A stretch of 64,000 nt of DNA. Origin: Bradyrhizobium sp. MOS003. Lineage in GTDB: Bacteria > Pseudomonadota > Alphaproteobacteria > Rhizobiales > Xanthobacteraceae. The position numbers were made by a program, and so were the translations under genes. The stretch covers positions 310,001-374,000 of the forward strand of contig NZ_PYFW01000002.1 in assembly GCF_003020125.1 (NCBI RefSeq), given 5' to 3'. Within the stretch, counting starts at the first letter, position 1; the number at the start of each line of letters is the position of its first letter. The notes beneath the pieces are model-generated. The model did no database searches, was not told the DNA's origin, and was given only the letters and a program-made list of their open reading frames with translations. Shown piece after piece: positions 24,901 through 33,845 of this stretch.

Positions 24901-26080
24901 CGAACAGTTCGGCGCGCGACCGCGCGCGCAGGATCGCCTCGTTGGTGGCGCTCAGCGCGGCATACATGCGCGCGAGCCGCTCCTCCTCGGCCGCGATTTG
25001 AGCCTTCTCGGACTCTCGACCGAAATTGTCGAGGGCAAAACATACGTTTTCGGTGATCCGGAACATCAGCGCGACGACTTCTTCGTCCTTGGCCCACGAG
25101 CTGCTGATGAAAGACAGCATGACGCCGACGCTTTGCCCATGCTTGATCAGGGGAGCAGCCACACAGGCGACGACGCCACTGTTGACGTTGGCCTGCTCCC
25201 AGGGCGTGCCCTTGGTGCGGCGGGGCAGATCGTCCTCCAGGCATGGCTTTTGCGAGCGAAACACCTCACCTGAAATGCCGCGGCCATGGGGATTATCCGG
25301 ATCGATGGAGTACCGGGCCTGAGCGACCAGCTCCAGATTCTTGCCCGTGCCGGCGACAGGTTTCAGCCAATCGGAATCCTGTTCCTTCAGCAGGACGTAG
25401 GTCGCGAGCGATTTCCCTCCGTGGACGGAGGCGTCGCATACGAGCTGATACAGCTCCTGCTCGGTCTTGGCGCGCAGAATGGCTTCGTTGGTGGCGCTGA
25501 TGGCGCTGTACATGCGGTTGAGCCGCCGCACCGTCCGCTCGCTGGTCTGCCGCGCGGTCTCACGCGCGAAATTGTCCAGCGCATAGGAAATGTTGGCCGA
25601 CATGCGCTCTAACAGCGACACCATCTGGTCGCTGAGCGAATTCGGATCGCTGCGGGTCACCAACAGCACGCCGACACATCTGCCGTCGCAGATCAGTGGC
25701 AGCGCAGCGGCCGCGCCTATGCCAGCCGCAGCCGCCCCCTCGCGCCACGCCAGCGAGCGCGGATCGTTCAGATAATCGTTGCTGATGCACAGCTTCTGAT
25801 CGCGAAACGCCTCGCCCCCGACGCCAGAGCCTTCAGGCGTGCCGGCCTCCGTCGTGATCAGGATGGAGCGCAGTCGCGGAATGTCGTCGCCGCAGCCGGC
25901 CGCAAAACGAAGCCGTCCGCGCTCCTGTCCCACCAGGAACACGGCAACGGCCAAGAAATCCCCACTCGAAAACCCGGCGTCGCAGACCTTCTGGTACAGC
26001 TCATCCGGCGATTTCGCGTAGAGGATCGCTTCGTTAATGGCGCTCAACGCCGCAAAGGTGCGCGCGAGTGTCGTCGACAC
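21965..26080 (-). CDS. Five-GAF cyclic-di-GMP signalling protein (GGDEF-EAL)
   Basis: A 1371-residue cytoplasmic protein with no membrane segment. Five homologous GAF units cover about residues 5-175, 186-355, 369-537, 550-720 and 733-902, each opening with a helix reading ALSATNEAI(L/M)RA(K/R). A GGDEF domain follows (about 912-1080) with an intact GGDEF at 996-1000, then an EAL domain (about 1090-1340) with EAL at 1124-1126. [29 protein letters not shown] and AEGVE are all present, so both synthesis and hydrolysis of c-di-GMP look possible. It starts with GTG at 26080 behind GGGAGC. It faces galE with 54 bp between, making a link with EPS output plausible but unproven. Confidence 0.93.
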   Translation of the reverse strand: MSTTLARTFAALSAINEAILYAKSPDELYQKVCDAGFSSGDFLAVAVFLVGQERGRLRFAAGCGDDIPRLRSILITTEAGTPEGSGVGGEAFRDQKLCISNDYLNDPRSLAWREGAAAAGIGAAAALPLICDGRCVGVLLVTRSDPNSLSDQMVSLLERMSANISYALDNFARETARQTSERTVRRLNRMYSAISATNEAILRAKTEQELYQLVCDASVHGGKSLATYVLLKEQDSDWLKPVAGTGKNLELVAQARYSIDPDNPHGRGISGEVFRSQKPCLEDDLPRRTKGTPWEQANVNSGVVACVAAPLIKHGQSVGVMLSFISSSWAKDEEVVALMFRITENVCFALDNFGRESEKAQIAAEEERLARMYAALSATNEAILRARSRAELFDLVCEATAKGAKFTSANIAMVDRDAELLRVVACYGPNADQVRNFKFSISEDVPEGRGLTGTAFRTRRPAVSNDVLADERIAPWHASARRNGIASSAALPLFNGDQVEGVFLFNSPECGTFTPEFVELLRKLQANVAFALEGFDRAEERARANKLRSRLSGMFEALSATNEAIMRAKTREDLFEAACRAAVLGDVFASVTIGIIDKEQELVRVVAVKGRLQQQMVGRTCIISADHPEGQGIIGTSLRARRPSVMNDYLNEPRSAHWRTKAIEDGTRAAACFPLLKAGQEPIGILLFLAPEANTFTPDLVELLGRLAENVSFALDNFDRAEEKARTEAQKERLTRMFAALSATNEAIMRAKSRAEMFDLVCHAASNGAKFTSTTIALARAGTDQLEIVAAAGPSADTTRSVRLSVDPERPEGRGMSGTAFRTRQPCISNDYLNDDRVRAFHAVVRDDGARSGAAFPLIAHDQPVGVMIYMSTEPGTFTTEFVELLQRLADNVSFAMENFDRADAKDEADERIEYLASHDSLTDLPNRETFNGLLREAIDTAERHDHRFAVLFIDLDRFKVINDSLGHEAGDLLLLEVANRLRGALRESDVVARLGGDEFVVILDRCGEIDDVQRIATGLLAALAEPMELAGHECHTTASIGIAMYPANGSDAQTLTKNADMAMYLAKEDGKNGYRFFSKEVTTQSIERLSLESALRRALEREQFSLNYQPKVDMATGQITGVEALLRWAHPDLGNISPAQFIPLAEETGLIVPIGRWVLREACAQAMAWQRRGLLPLSMAVNLSPRQFADEHLLHDVDEALAASGMSPVLLQLEVTESMMMRNVGRALKVLDAIQSRGIRLAIDDFGTGYSSMSLMKHFPIDTIKIDRSFVRDLPQDSEDQAIAQAIISMGKALGMTVVAEGVENAEQEAFLRTHGCDEMQGFLISKPLPARQMAELLRPMVLPVAPPLQPELDVAATEAAASRLKRAVV

Positions 26081-26374
26081 GATCTTTAGCTCCCGGGCAT
26101 TTCTGCCTATTTGTCCCGGGTGACCTTATGACGGCCATCGCCTAAGTGGTCGTTATTGCGCACCGCAAACAATCGATCAAAGTGAACGAGCTGCGAACGA
26201 CCCCGGCAAAACCATCGAAAATACCGCCGCACGGGACGAATCCTCAGCGAGAGGCGCAACCTCTTTACGAATTTGCAGCCCTGTATTGGTTTGCGAGAGA
26301 TTGATATCGCCGCTGCGCTTTGAGACGATGGCCTCCAACAAGTGCCCGCCAAGGGCAAGGACCCGGGGAACGCC

Positions 26375-27427
26375 ATGCCGATCGTCACGGCCGATCGCCT
26401 CACGCGCGTCAGCGCCGCGCTGCTCCGCGCCGCCGGAGCCTCCGAGGAAGAAGCCGACGCCGTCGCGGTCGGCTGCGTCAATGCCAATCTGGCAGGCCAT
26501 GATTCCCACGGCGTGATCGCCGTTCCCACCTATATCGACCGCATCAAGGCCGGCCACATCGTTCCCGGTGCCAAATGGACCGTGGTCCAGGAATCGCCGA
26601 CCACGACCGTGATCGACGGCCACTGGGGCTTTGGTTTCCACGTCAACGCCAAGGCGATGGCGCTGACGATCGAGAAAGCCAGGACGGCAAATGTCGCGGC
26701 CTGCACCGTGTTCCGGCAAAGCCATGTCGGCCGCCTCGCCGCCTACCCCTTGATGGCGATGCGCGCAGGCATGATCGGGATTGCCACGGCGGATTCCGGG
26801 CGCTCGCCGAAACATGTCGCCCCGTTCGGCGGCAAGGAGGCGCGGCTCGGCACCAACCCGATCTCAATCGCGGTGCCGTCCGATCTCGACACGCCGTTCT
26901 ATCTGGATATGGCGACCTCGGCGGTGGCGGCCGGCAAGATCCAGCTCGCGGTCGCGCGCGGCGAGGAGATTCCGACGGGCTGGATCATCGATGCCGACGG
27001 ACGGCACACCACTGACCCGACGCAATACCGCAAGGGCGGCGCGCTGCTGCCGCTCGGCGGCACCGAGGGCTACAAGGGGAGCGGTCTTGCGGCCATGGTC
27101 GAGGTGCTCTGCGGCCTGCTCACCGGACTCGGCTTCGGCGTCGAGCCGACGGGGCGGCACAACGACGGATGCTTCATGGCGGTGTTCAACGTCGCCGCCT
27201 TCCGGCCGCTGCAGGAGTTCAAGCGCGAGGTCACGGAGTTCGCGCATTATCTGAAATCGACGCCGCCGTCCGAAGGCAGCAAGGGCGTGTTCTATCCCGG
27301 CGAGATCGAAGGCCTGCGCGAGCAGCAGCGCCTGCGCGACGGCATCGAGATCGAGGATGCCACCTGGGAAAAGCTGCGCGCCCTGGCGCGCGAGTATAGG
27401 CTCGACACAGTCCTCGCTCTGGCCTGA
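26375..27427 (+). CDS. Malate/lactate/ureidoglycolate dehydrogenase family oxidoreductase (Ldh_2)
   Basis: A 350-residue NAD(P)-dependent 2-hydroxyacid dehydrogenase with the Ldh_2 fold, unrelated to Rossmann lactate dehydrogenases. Family landmarks are LAGHDSHGVIAVPTYIDRI near residues 38-56, FRQSHVGRLAAYPLMAMRAG, APFGGKEARLGTNPISIAVP, MATSAVAAGKI and GGTEGYKGSGLAAMVEVL. The histidine in the DSHG motif is the catalytic base in characterised members. The ATG at 26375 follows GGGGAA. It heads a plus-strand run with a flavin monooxygenase (20 bp gap) and an FAH-type hydrolase, suggesting degradation of a small organic acid. Substrate unknown. Confidence 0.9.
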   Translation: MPIVTADRLTRVSAALLRAAGASEEEADAVAVGCVNANLAGHDSHGVIAVPTYIDRIKAGHIVPGAKWTVVQESPTTTVIDGHWGFGFHVNAKAMALTIEKARTANVAACTVFRQSHVGRLAAYPLMAMRAGMIGIATADSGRSPKHVAPFGGKEARLGTNPISIAVPSDLDTPFYLDMATSAVAAGKIQLAVARGEEIPTGWIIDADGRHTTDPTQYRKGGALLPLGGTEGYKGSGLAAMVEVLCGLLTGLGFGVEPTGRHNDGCFMAVFNVAAFRPLQEFKREVTEFAHYLKSTPPSEGSKGVFYPGEIEGLREQQRLRDGIEIEDATWEKLRALAREYRLDTVLALA

Positions 27428-27447
27428 CGGCACAGGAGAACAGCGGC

Positions 27448-28815
27448 ATGACGAGACAGATGGTCCTGGTCGGCTTCCTCCAGGCGCAGAACTGCACCAA
27501 CCTGCCGAGCTCCTGGCGGCATCCGGACTCGCGCGCCGATTCGATGTCGGCGGACTATTATCAGGAGATCGCCAGGATTCTCGAAGCCGGCAAGTTTCAC
27601 ATGGCGTTCTTTGACGACCGGCTGGCGATGCCGGACCGCTACGGCAACGACCACGCCCACACCGTCGAATACGGCATCCGCTGCGTGAAGATGGATCCGT
27701 TGATCGTGCTGACCACGATGGGCATGGTGACCGACAAGCTCGGGCTCGGCGCGACCTGCTCGACCACCTATTACGAGCCGTTCGACGTCGCGCGCCGCTT
27801 CGCGACGCTCGATCTGATGTCGGGGGGACGCGCGGGCTGGAACGTCGTCACCTCGCTCAATGACGGTGAAGCGCTCAACATGGGGCGCGACTCTCACCCA
27901 GAACACGATTCCCGCTACGACAAGGCCGACGAGTTCATGGAGGTCGTGCTCGGTCATTGGGACACCTGGGAGGACGGCGCCCTCATCATGGACAAGCAAA
28001 GCGGCCGCTTTGCCGATCCCGCCAAGGTGAAGCGGCTCGATCACAAGGGACCGGCTTTCAAGTCGCGCGGGCCGTTCACCGTGCCGCGTTCGCAGCAAGG
28101 CCATCCCGTGATCATCCAGGCCGGGGCATCGGGCCGAGGCCAGCGCTTTGCCGGGCGATGGGGCGAGGTGATCTTCACCGCCGCGCGCAACCTTCAGGGC
28201 GCCAAGGACGGCTACGCGTCCGTGCGCAACGAGGCCGCCAAGGCTGGTCGCGATCCCGATGAGATGTTCCTCTGCAATTTGACGACGCCGGTCTGTGCCG
28301 CGACCAAAGCCGAAGCCGAGGACAAGATGGCGCTGATCAACAAGCTGCCGCTGCAGATCGACGCGCTGTCGTTGCTGGCCGAAGCGCTCAATTACGACTT
28401 CGCCTCCAAGGATCTCGACGAGCCTCTGACGACGGACGAGTTGAAGAGCATGCAGGGAATCCTGGGCATCCGCGATGGCGTGCTGAAGAATTCGGGCAAG
28501 AGCAATCCGAGCGCGCGCGACTTCGTCACCTTCTCCGGCCGCGGCCAGGTGCAGGACGCCATGGTCGGCGGCCCCAAGGAGATCGCGGACAAGCTCGAGG
28601 AAATGTTCGTCGAGCGCGGCTGCGACGGCTTTGTCATCGCCGCGACCTATGTGCCCGGCTCCTACGCTGATTTCGTGCAGCATATCGTGCCGGAGCTGCA
28701 GCGCCGCGGACTGTTCCAGAAGGACTATCGCGGCAAGACATTGCGGGAAAACCTTGGGCTCAAGCGACCGGCGGCCGGCGCCTGGAAAGTGCAGCCGCGC
28801 GATGCCGCGGAATGA
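27448..28815 (+). CDS. NtaA/SnaA/DszA-family FMN-dependent monooxygenase
   Basis: A 455-residue luciferase-like monooxygenase of the nitrilotriacetate/DszA group, which uses FMNH2 from a separate reductase. The sequence opens MTRQMVLVGFLQAQNCTNLPSSWRHP, with the family tryptophan-histidine element. FHMAFFDDRLAMPD, LGLGATCSTTYYEPFDVARRFATLDLMSGGRAGWNVVTS and HDSRYDKADEFMEVVLGHWDTWEDGA follow, then IIQAGASGRGQRFAGRWGEVIF. No flavin reductase gene is adjacent. It belongs to the Ldh_2 / FAH run and is a distant paralogue of the gene at 47110-48489. Substrate unknown. Confidence 0.9.
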   Translation: MTRQMVLVGFLQAQNCTNLPSSWRHPDSRADSMSADYYQEIARILEAGKFHMAFFDDRLAMPDRYGNDHAHTVEYGIRCVKMDPLIVLTTMGMVTDKLGLGATCSTTYYEPFDVARRFATLDLMSGGRAGWNVVTSLNDGEALNMGRDSHPEHDSRYDKADEFMEVVLGHWDTWEDGALIMDKQSGRFADPAKVKRLDHKGPAFKSRGPFTVPRSQQGHPVIIQAGASGRGQRFAGRWGEVIFTAARNLQGAKDGYASVRNEAAKAGRDPDEMFLCNLTTPVCAATKAEAEDKMALINKLPLQIDALSLLAEALNYDFASKDLDEPLTTDELKSMQGILGIRDGVLKNSGKSNPSARDFVTFSGRGQVQDAMVGGPKEIADKLEEMFVERGCDGFVIAATYVPGSYADFVQHIVPELQRRGLFQKDYRGKTLRENLGLKRPAAGAWKVQPRDAAE

Positions 28816-28830
28816 TGGCGGGTACATGAC

Positions 28831-29602
28831 ATGCGCTGGTTGAAATTCACGGAGACAAGCAAGTCCTCGTGGGGAATTATCGAGGGCGACAAGGTCATCG
28901 CGGTCGACGGCGATCCCTTCGGCGAATGGCAACGCAGCTCGCGCACGCATCCGCTTGGCGACGTCAGGATCGAGCTGCCGCTGATCCCGCGCACCTTCTA
29001 TTGCGTCGGGCTGAATTACCTCAAGCACCTGAAAGAAGCCGCCGACAAGGCCGGCACGGTGCCGGCCGTGCCCGACCGCCCGGAGATCGGCTATCGCGCC
29101 CAGAACGCTCTGATCGCGCATGGCGAGGACGTGGTGATCCCGTCCTTTGCGACGGAGAAGATCCACTATGAGGGAGAGCTCGTCGTCGTCATCGGCAAGA
29201 AGGTGAAGCACCTCACCGCAGAGAACGCGATGGATTGCGTGTTCGGCTACACCATCGGCAACGACGTCAGCGAGCGCAGCTGGCAAAAGGCCGACCGCAG
29301 CCTGTGGCGCTCGAAGAACGCCGACACGTTCAAGCCGATGGGGCCGTGGATCGAGACCGAAGCCGATCTCGACAAGATGGAAACGATCGTCCGGGTCAAT
29401 GGCCAGGAGAGCCGCCGACATGATCTTCGGGGTGGTGCCGTTCCTGATCGAGCTGACGAAGTATTTTACGCTGTGGCCGGGCGACGTGATCTGGATGGGC
29501 ACGGACGGTGCCTCGCCCGACATCAAGCATGGCGACGTCGTGGAGATCGAGATCACGGGGGTCGGGACGTTGCGGAACAGGTTCGTGCGGGAGGGACGGT
29601 AG
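28831..29602 (+). pseudogene. Fumarylacetoacetate hydrolase family protein, frameshifted
   Basis: The first about 196 residues read as an FAH/2-hydroxyhepta-2,4-diene-1,7-dioate isomerase-type protein (FYCVGLNYLKHLKEA, EKIHYEGELVVVIGKKVKHL, YTIGNDVSERSWQ, FKPMGPWIETEADLDKMETIVRVNGQ). After position about 29411 the frame turns to nonsense. The remaining family sequence (DMIFGVVPFLIELTKYFTLWPGDVIWMGTDG through EIEITGVGTLRNRF) continues in another frame to the stop at 29602. The residues normally between NGQE and NDMIF are partly missing, so a deletion of about 14 bases explains it. It is third in the run with the dehydrogenase and monooxygenase. A sequencing error is less likely than a real deletion because sequence is lost. 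Confidence 0.85.
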
Positions 29603-29606
29603 CTCT

Positions 29607-29699
29607 CGTAGGGTGGGCAAAGCGAAGCGTGCCCACCACCTCTTTCGATCATTGAGAGATGGTGGGCACGGCGCAAAAAGCGCCTTTGCCCACCCTACG
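29607..29699. repeat. Dispersed palindromic repeat, family C (copy 1)
   Basis: Perfect 16-bp arms CGTAGGGTGGGCAAAG (29607-29622) and its complement ending at 29699 enclose a second pair around GTGGGCAC. It starts 4 bp after the FAH stop codon and ends 15 bp before the Lrp-type gene. Copy 2 is at 41021-41107. Confidence 0.85.
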
Positions 29700-29713
29700 G
29701 TATCTCTCTCATC

Positions 29714-30169
29714 TCAAAACGGCAGCGCCACGCTCGACTTGATCTCCTTCAGCACCACGTTGCTGCGGACGTAGCGGATGCCGGGGATGCGGAACATGAA
29801 CTCGTCCAAAAATCGATTGTAGGCCGCCATGTCCTGCACGACGACGCGCAAATGATAATCGGCGTCGCCCGTGGTCGCAAAGCACTCCAGCACCTCGCGC
29901 CGCTTCGTCACCCGCGCGACGAATTCGTCGACGAATTTGGCGTCGTGCCGCTCCAGCGAGACGTGGAGGACGGCCGACATCGCAAAGCCCGCCTGCTCGC
30001 GCGCGACCAGCGCCGCGTAGCCCTGGATGATGCCGGCGTCCTCCAGCGCGCGCACTCTGCGCCAGCAGGCCGAAGTGGACATGCCGACCGCGTCCGCCAG
30101 TTGCTGATTGGTGGCACGGCCATCCTTCTGGAGATGAGCGAGAATGCGCACGTCCTGGTCTTCAATCAT
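29714..30169 (-). CDS. Lrp/AsnC family transcriptional regulator
   Basis: A 151-residue Lrp/AsnC regulator. The helix-turn-helix covers about residues 4-60 (DVRILAHLQKDGRATNQQLADAVGMSTSACWRRVRALEDAGIIQGY), and a RAM effector domain follows (VLHVSLERHDAKFV, ECFATTGDADYHLRVVVQD, GIRYVRSNVVLKEIK). GGGAG precedes the ATG at 30169. It is divergent from the indolepyruvate ferredoxin oxidoreductase gene, a common arrangement in which an Lrp-type protein responds to aromatic amino acids or keto acids. The shared region holds three CTACC elements spaced by whole helical turns. Confidence 0.93.
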   Translation of the reverse strand: MIEDQDVRILAHLQKDGRATNQQLADAVGMSTSACWRRVRALEDAGIIQGYAALVAREQAGFAMSAVLHVSLERHDAKFVDEFVARVTKRREVLECFATTGDADYHLRVVVQDMAAYNRFLDEFMFRIPGIRYVRSNVVLKEIKSSVALPF

Positions 30170-30193
30170 GGAAACTCCCGATCTGATAAATAT

Positions 30194-30268
30194 CTACCAA
30201 AAGAGACCACAATATGCAAAATCCTACCGATATCGTCTTCGATGCCGGATGAATAGGTAAGACCTACC
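30194..30268. promoter_or_regulatory. Phased CTACC elements and TAGGT-AAG-ACCTA palindrome (candidate Lrp sites)
   Basis: CTACC occurs at 30194, 30224 and 30264, spaced 30 and 40 bp, so all lie on about the same face of the helix. The last overlaps a perfect palindrome TAGGTAAGACCTA (30254-30266). The array spans most of the 153-bp divergent region between the Lrp-type gene and the oxidoreductase. Confidence 0.5.
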
Positions 30269-30322
30269 AGCGGCCCGGGCATAACCTTGCGTCATTCGGC
30301 AGGATGCCGCGCGAGGTCCGCC

Positions 30323-33300
30323 ATGGACGCCGTTCCGTCACTCGACACGTACGAACTCTCCGACCGCTACGATCGCGAGGAGGGCCGCGTCTTCCTCACG
30401 GGAACGCAGGCCATCGTCCGCATCGCGCTCGATCAGGTCAGGCGCGACCGGGCCCATGGCCTCAACACCGCCGGTTTCATCTCGGGCTATCGCGGCTCGC
30501 CGCTCGGCGGCATCGACCTCGAGCTCTGGCGCATCCAGGAGCGGCTGACGCGGGACCGCGTGGAATTCCTCCCCGCAGTGAATGAGGACCTCGCCGCGAC
30601 CGCGGTGCTCGGCTCGCAGCAGGTCGAGACGCAAGGAGATCGCGAGGTCGATGGCGTGTTCGGGCTCTGGTACGGCAAGGGGCCCGGGGTCGATCGTTCC
30701 GGCGATGCGCTCAAGCACGGCAATGCCTACGGCTCCTCCCCGCATGGCGGCGTGCTGGTGGTCGCCGGCGACGACCATGGCTGCGTTTCCTCCTCGATGC
30801 CGCATCAGTCCGACGTCGCCTTCATGAGCTGGTTCATGCCGACGCTGCATCCCGCGAGCGTCAGCGAGTATCTGGAATTCGGCGAATATGGCTATGCGCT
30901 GAGCCGCTTCTCCGGCATGTGGGTCGGCTTCAAGGCGATCTCGGAGATCGTCGAGTCCGGCGCCTCGGTCGCGCTGCGCGCGCCGCGCGTCTTCCGCACA
31001 CCGGACTTCACGGCGCCGCCGGGAGGCCTGCACTACCGCTGGCCGGATTTGCCGGGCCCGCAAATCGAGGAGCGCCTGGAGGCGAAGAAGCACGCGGTCT
31101 ACGCCTTCGCAAAGGCCAATCCGATCGACCGCCGCATCTACGACGTTCCGGATGCGACCTACGGCATCGTCACCACCGGCAAGGCCCATCTCGATTTGAT
31201 GGAGGCGTTGCGGCTGATGGGTCTCGATGAGGCCGCCTGCCGCAGCATCGGCATCGATATCTACAAGGTCGGCATGGTCTGGCCGCTGGCGCTGCATGAC
31301 GCCATGGATTTCGTGAGGGGCAAGCGCGAGATCCTCGTGGTCGAGGAGAAGCGCGGCATCATCGAGAGCCAGTTCAAGGAGTATTTTTACGATTATCCCG
31401 GCAGCAAACCCGAGCGCATGGTCGGCAAGCACGACGAAACCGGCGCAAGGCTGATTTCCTGGATCGGCGAGCTGTCGCCCCGCGCGCTAGCTGGCGTGCT
31501 GGCGCGCCGGCTTGATCCGATGTTTCCAGGCCTCAATCTCGCCGCACGCGCGGCCGCGTTGATGCCGGAGGCCGCACGCACCATCAACGTATCGGGCGCA
31601 ACGCGCACGCCCTATTTCTGCTCAGGCTGCCCGCACAACACATCGACGAAGGTGCCTGAAGGCTCCAAGGCGCTGGCCGGCATCGGTTGCCACTTCATGG
31701 CAAGCTGGATGGACCGCGAGACCTCGTCGCTGATCCAGATGGGCGGCGAAGGCGTAAACTGGGCGGCGTCGTCGAAATTCACCGGCCGCAAGCACGTCTT
31801 CCAGAATCTCGGCGAAGGCACCTACTACCATTCCGGCTCGATGGCGATCCGGCAGGCGATCGCGGCCAAGGCCAATATCACCTACAAGATCCTGTTCAAC
31901 GATGCCGTCGCGATGACAGGTGGGCAGCCGGTCGACGGTCCCATCAGCGTGCAGGCCATCGCCCACAGCGTCCGTGCCGAGGGCGTGAGGCGCATTGCGC
32001 TGGTGTCGGACGATCCCGCACAGTTCTCGCCTGCTGATTTGCCAGCCGGCGTCACCCTTCATCCGCGCGAGGAGATGGATGCCGTACAGCGCGAGCTGCG
32101 CAATATCCCGGGAGTCTCGGTCCTGATCTATCAGCAGACCTGCGCCACGGAGAAGCGACGCCGGCGCAAGCGCGGGCAGATGGCCGACCCCAAGCGCTTC
32201 GCTTATATCAACGATCTCGTCTGCGAAGGCTGCGGCGACTGCTCGGTCGAGTCAAACTGCCTCAGCGTCGAACCGAAAGAGACGCCGTTCGGCCGCAAGC
32301 GTCAGATCAATCTGTCGGCTTGCAACAAGGATTTTTCCTGCCTCAACGGCTTCTGCCCAAGCTTCGTCACCGTCGAGGGCGCCACGCGCCGGAAGAAGGG
32401 CGCAAGCCAGATCGACGCGATCGGCCGTGCGGCGACGCTTGCCCTGCCCGCTCCCGCAACGCTCGACCGGCCCTACGACCTGCTGGTGACCGGCGTCGGC
32501 GGCACCGGCGTGATCACCGTTGGCGCGCTGATCGGCATGGCCGCGCATCTGGACCATCGCGGAGTCTCGGTGCTCGACTTCACCGGCTTTGCGCAGAAGT
32601 TCGGGCCCGTGCTGAGCTACATCCGCCTCGCCTCGAGCCCCGAGGCGCTGCATCAGGTCCGGATCGACCAGGGCGCGGCCGATGCGCTGATCGGCTGCGA
32701 TCTCGTCGTCAGCTCCTCGCCAAAGGCATCCGGTACCTACCGCCGCGACACGCGCGCTGCCGTCAACACCGCGGAGATGCCAACCGGCGACGTCGTCCGC
32801 TTCCGCGACGCCGATCTCGCCTCCCCCGCCCGCCTGCGCGCGATCGGCCAGGTCATCGGCGAGGGCAATCTCGGTACCATCGATGCCAACGCGCTGGCCG
32901 AACGGCTGCTCGGGGATGCCGTCTACGCCAATATCATCATGCTCGGCTTTGCCTGGCAGCGCGGGTTGGTCCCCATCTCGCTTGCCGCGCTGCTGCGCGC
33001 GATCGAGCTCAACGGCGTCGCGGTCGAGCGCAACAGGCAGGCCTTTGCCTGGGGCCGGATCGCGGCCGCCAATCCCCACCTCTTGAAAACGGACGACGCG
33101 CCCAAGGCCGAAGCGCTCGACCAGCTCATCGACCGTCGCGCCGACTTCCTGACCGCCTATCAAGATTCCGCCTATGCCGCACGCTACCGAACGACAGTCG
33201 CAAAAGTCCGCAATGCCGAAGCTGTCCTGAGCAGCGAGGCTCTGACCGAAGCGGTCGCGCGCGCCCTGTTCAAGCTGATGGCCTACAAGGACGAATACGA

Positions 33301-33769
33301 GGTGGCACGGCTGCACATGCAGAGCGGATTCCTCGACGAGCTGAAACGCGAATTCGAGGACGGCTTCAGCGTCCGGTACCACCTCGCACCGCCATTCCTG
33401 CCATCGCAGCGCGATGCACGCGGGCGGCCGCGCAAGCGCGCCTTCGGCCAATGGATCCAGATGCCGCTCGCCATGCTCGCGCGGCTGAAGGGATTACGCG
33501 GAACGCCGATCGATCCGTTCGGCTACGCCCGGGAACGGCGGACCGAGCGCGAACTGATCACATGGTATGAAGCTCTGATCGAACGGCTGCTCGGCGAGCT
33601 CGGTACGGCGCGTCTTCCGGATCTCGTCGCGATTGCCAAGGCGCCGATGGAGGTCCGCGGTTATGGCCCGGTCAAGGACGCCGCGATCGGGAAGACGAAG
33701 GCCGAGGTCGAGCGCTTGTTTGGCGAACTCCACACGTCGTCGCCGCCAAAGATGCGCGCCGCCGGTTGA
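30323..33769 (+). CDS. Indolepyruvate ferredoxin oxidoreductase, fused alpha-beta type
   Basis: A 1148-residue enzyme that oxidatively decarboxylates aryl pyruvates (indolepyruvate, phenylpyruvate) to aryl-acetyl-CoA. The N-terminal pyrimidine-binding part includes FISGYRGSPLGGIDLEL and NEDLAATAVLGSQQ. The ThDP-binding region has TPYFCSGCPHNTSTKVPEGS, IGCHFMA, and GEGTYYHSGSMAIRQAI with ILFNDAVAMTGGQPVDG. A ferredoxin-like cluster begins at C634 (CEGCGDCSVESNC). The C-terminal gamma-type domain starts around LLVTGVGGTGVITVGALIGMAAHLD. The ATG at 30323 follows GCGAGGT. It is controlled by the divergent Lrp-type gene and followed by an amidase. Fused forms of this length are typical of aerobic proteobacteria. 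Confidence 0.93.
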   Translation: MDAVPSLDTYELSDRYDREEGRVFLTGTQAIVRIALDQVRRDRAHGLNTAGFISGYRGSPLGGIDLELWRIQERLTRDRVEFLPAVNEDLAATAVLGSQQVETQGDREVDGVFGLWYGKGPGVDRSGDALKHGNAYGSSPHGGVLVVAGDDHGCVSSSMPHQSDVAFMSWFMPTLHPASVSEYLEFGEYGYALSRFSGMWVGFKAISEIVESGASVALRAPRVFRTPDFTAPPGGLHYRWPDLPGPQIEERLEAKKHAVYAFAKANPIDRRIYDVPDATYGIVTTGKAHLDLMEALRLMGLDEAACRSIGIDIYKVGMVWPLALHDAMDFVRGKREILVVEEKRGIIESQFKEYFYDYPGSKPERMVGKHDETGARLISWIGELSPRALAGVLARRLDPMFPGLNLAARAAALMPEAARTINVSGATRTPYFCSGCPHNTSTKVPEGSKALAGIGCHFMASWMDRETSSLIQMGGEGVNWAASSKFTGRKHVFQNLGEGTYYHSGSMAIRQAIAAKANITYKILFNDAVAMTGGQPVDGPISVQAIAHSVRAEGVRRIALVSDDPAQFSPADLPAGVTLHPREEMDAVQRELRNIPGVSVLIYQQTCATEKRRRRKRGQMADPKRFAYINDLVCEGCGDCSVESNCLSVEPKETPFGRKRQINLSACNKDFSCLNGFCPSFVTVEGATRRKKGASQIDAIGRAATLALPAPATLDRPYDLLVTGVGGTGVITVGALIGMAAHLDHRGVSVLDFTGFAQKFGPVLSYIRLASSPEALHQVRIDQGAADALIGCDLVVSSSPKASGTYRRDTRAAVNTAEMPTGDVVRFRDADLASPARLRAIGQVIGEGNLGTIDANALAERLLGDAVYANIIMLGFAWQRGLVPISLAALLRAIELNGVAVERNRQAFAWGRIAAANPHLLKTDDAPKAEALDQLIDRRADFLTAYQDSAYAARYRTTVAKVRNAEAVLSSEALTEAVARALFKLMAYKDEYEVARLHMQSGFLDELKREFEDGFSVRYHLAPPFLPSQRDARGRPRKRAFGQWIQMPLAMLARLKGLRGTPIDPFGYARERRTERELITWYEALIERLLGELGTARLPDLVAIAKAPMEVRGYGPVKDAAIGKTKAEVERLFGELHTSSPPKMRAAG

Positions 33770-33845
33770 CGCGGAGCCGGCGAGGCTTCAGCCTCCATGC
33801 TCGGGAGGGCGCCCTGATGGCTGCCCGCCAAGAGAGTGACGCATC

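Noticed and set aside
22133..25273. A 1046-codon open frame on the plus strand, opposite the GAF-GGDEF-EAL gene
   Set aside because: It is the antisense shadow of a GC-rich gene with repeated GAF units. No family resemblance or ribosome binding site; the minus-strand protein has clear GGDEF and EAL motifs.
27292..29676. A 794-codon minus-strand frame across the monooxygenase and FAH genes
   Set aside because: It spans three real genes on the opposite strand and contains no recognisable domain.
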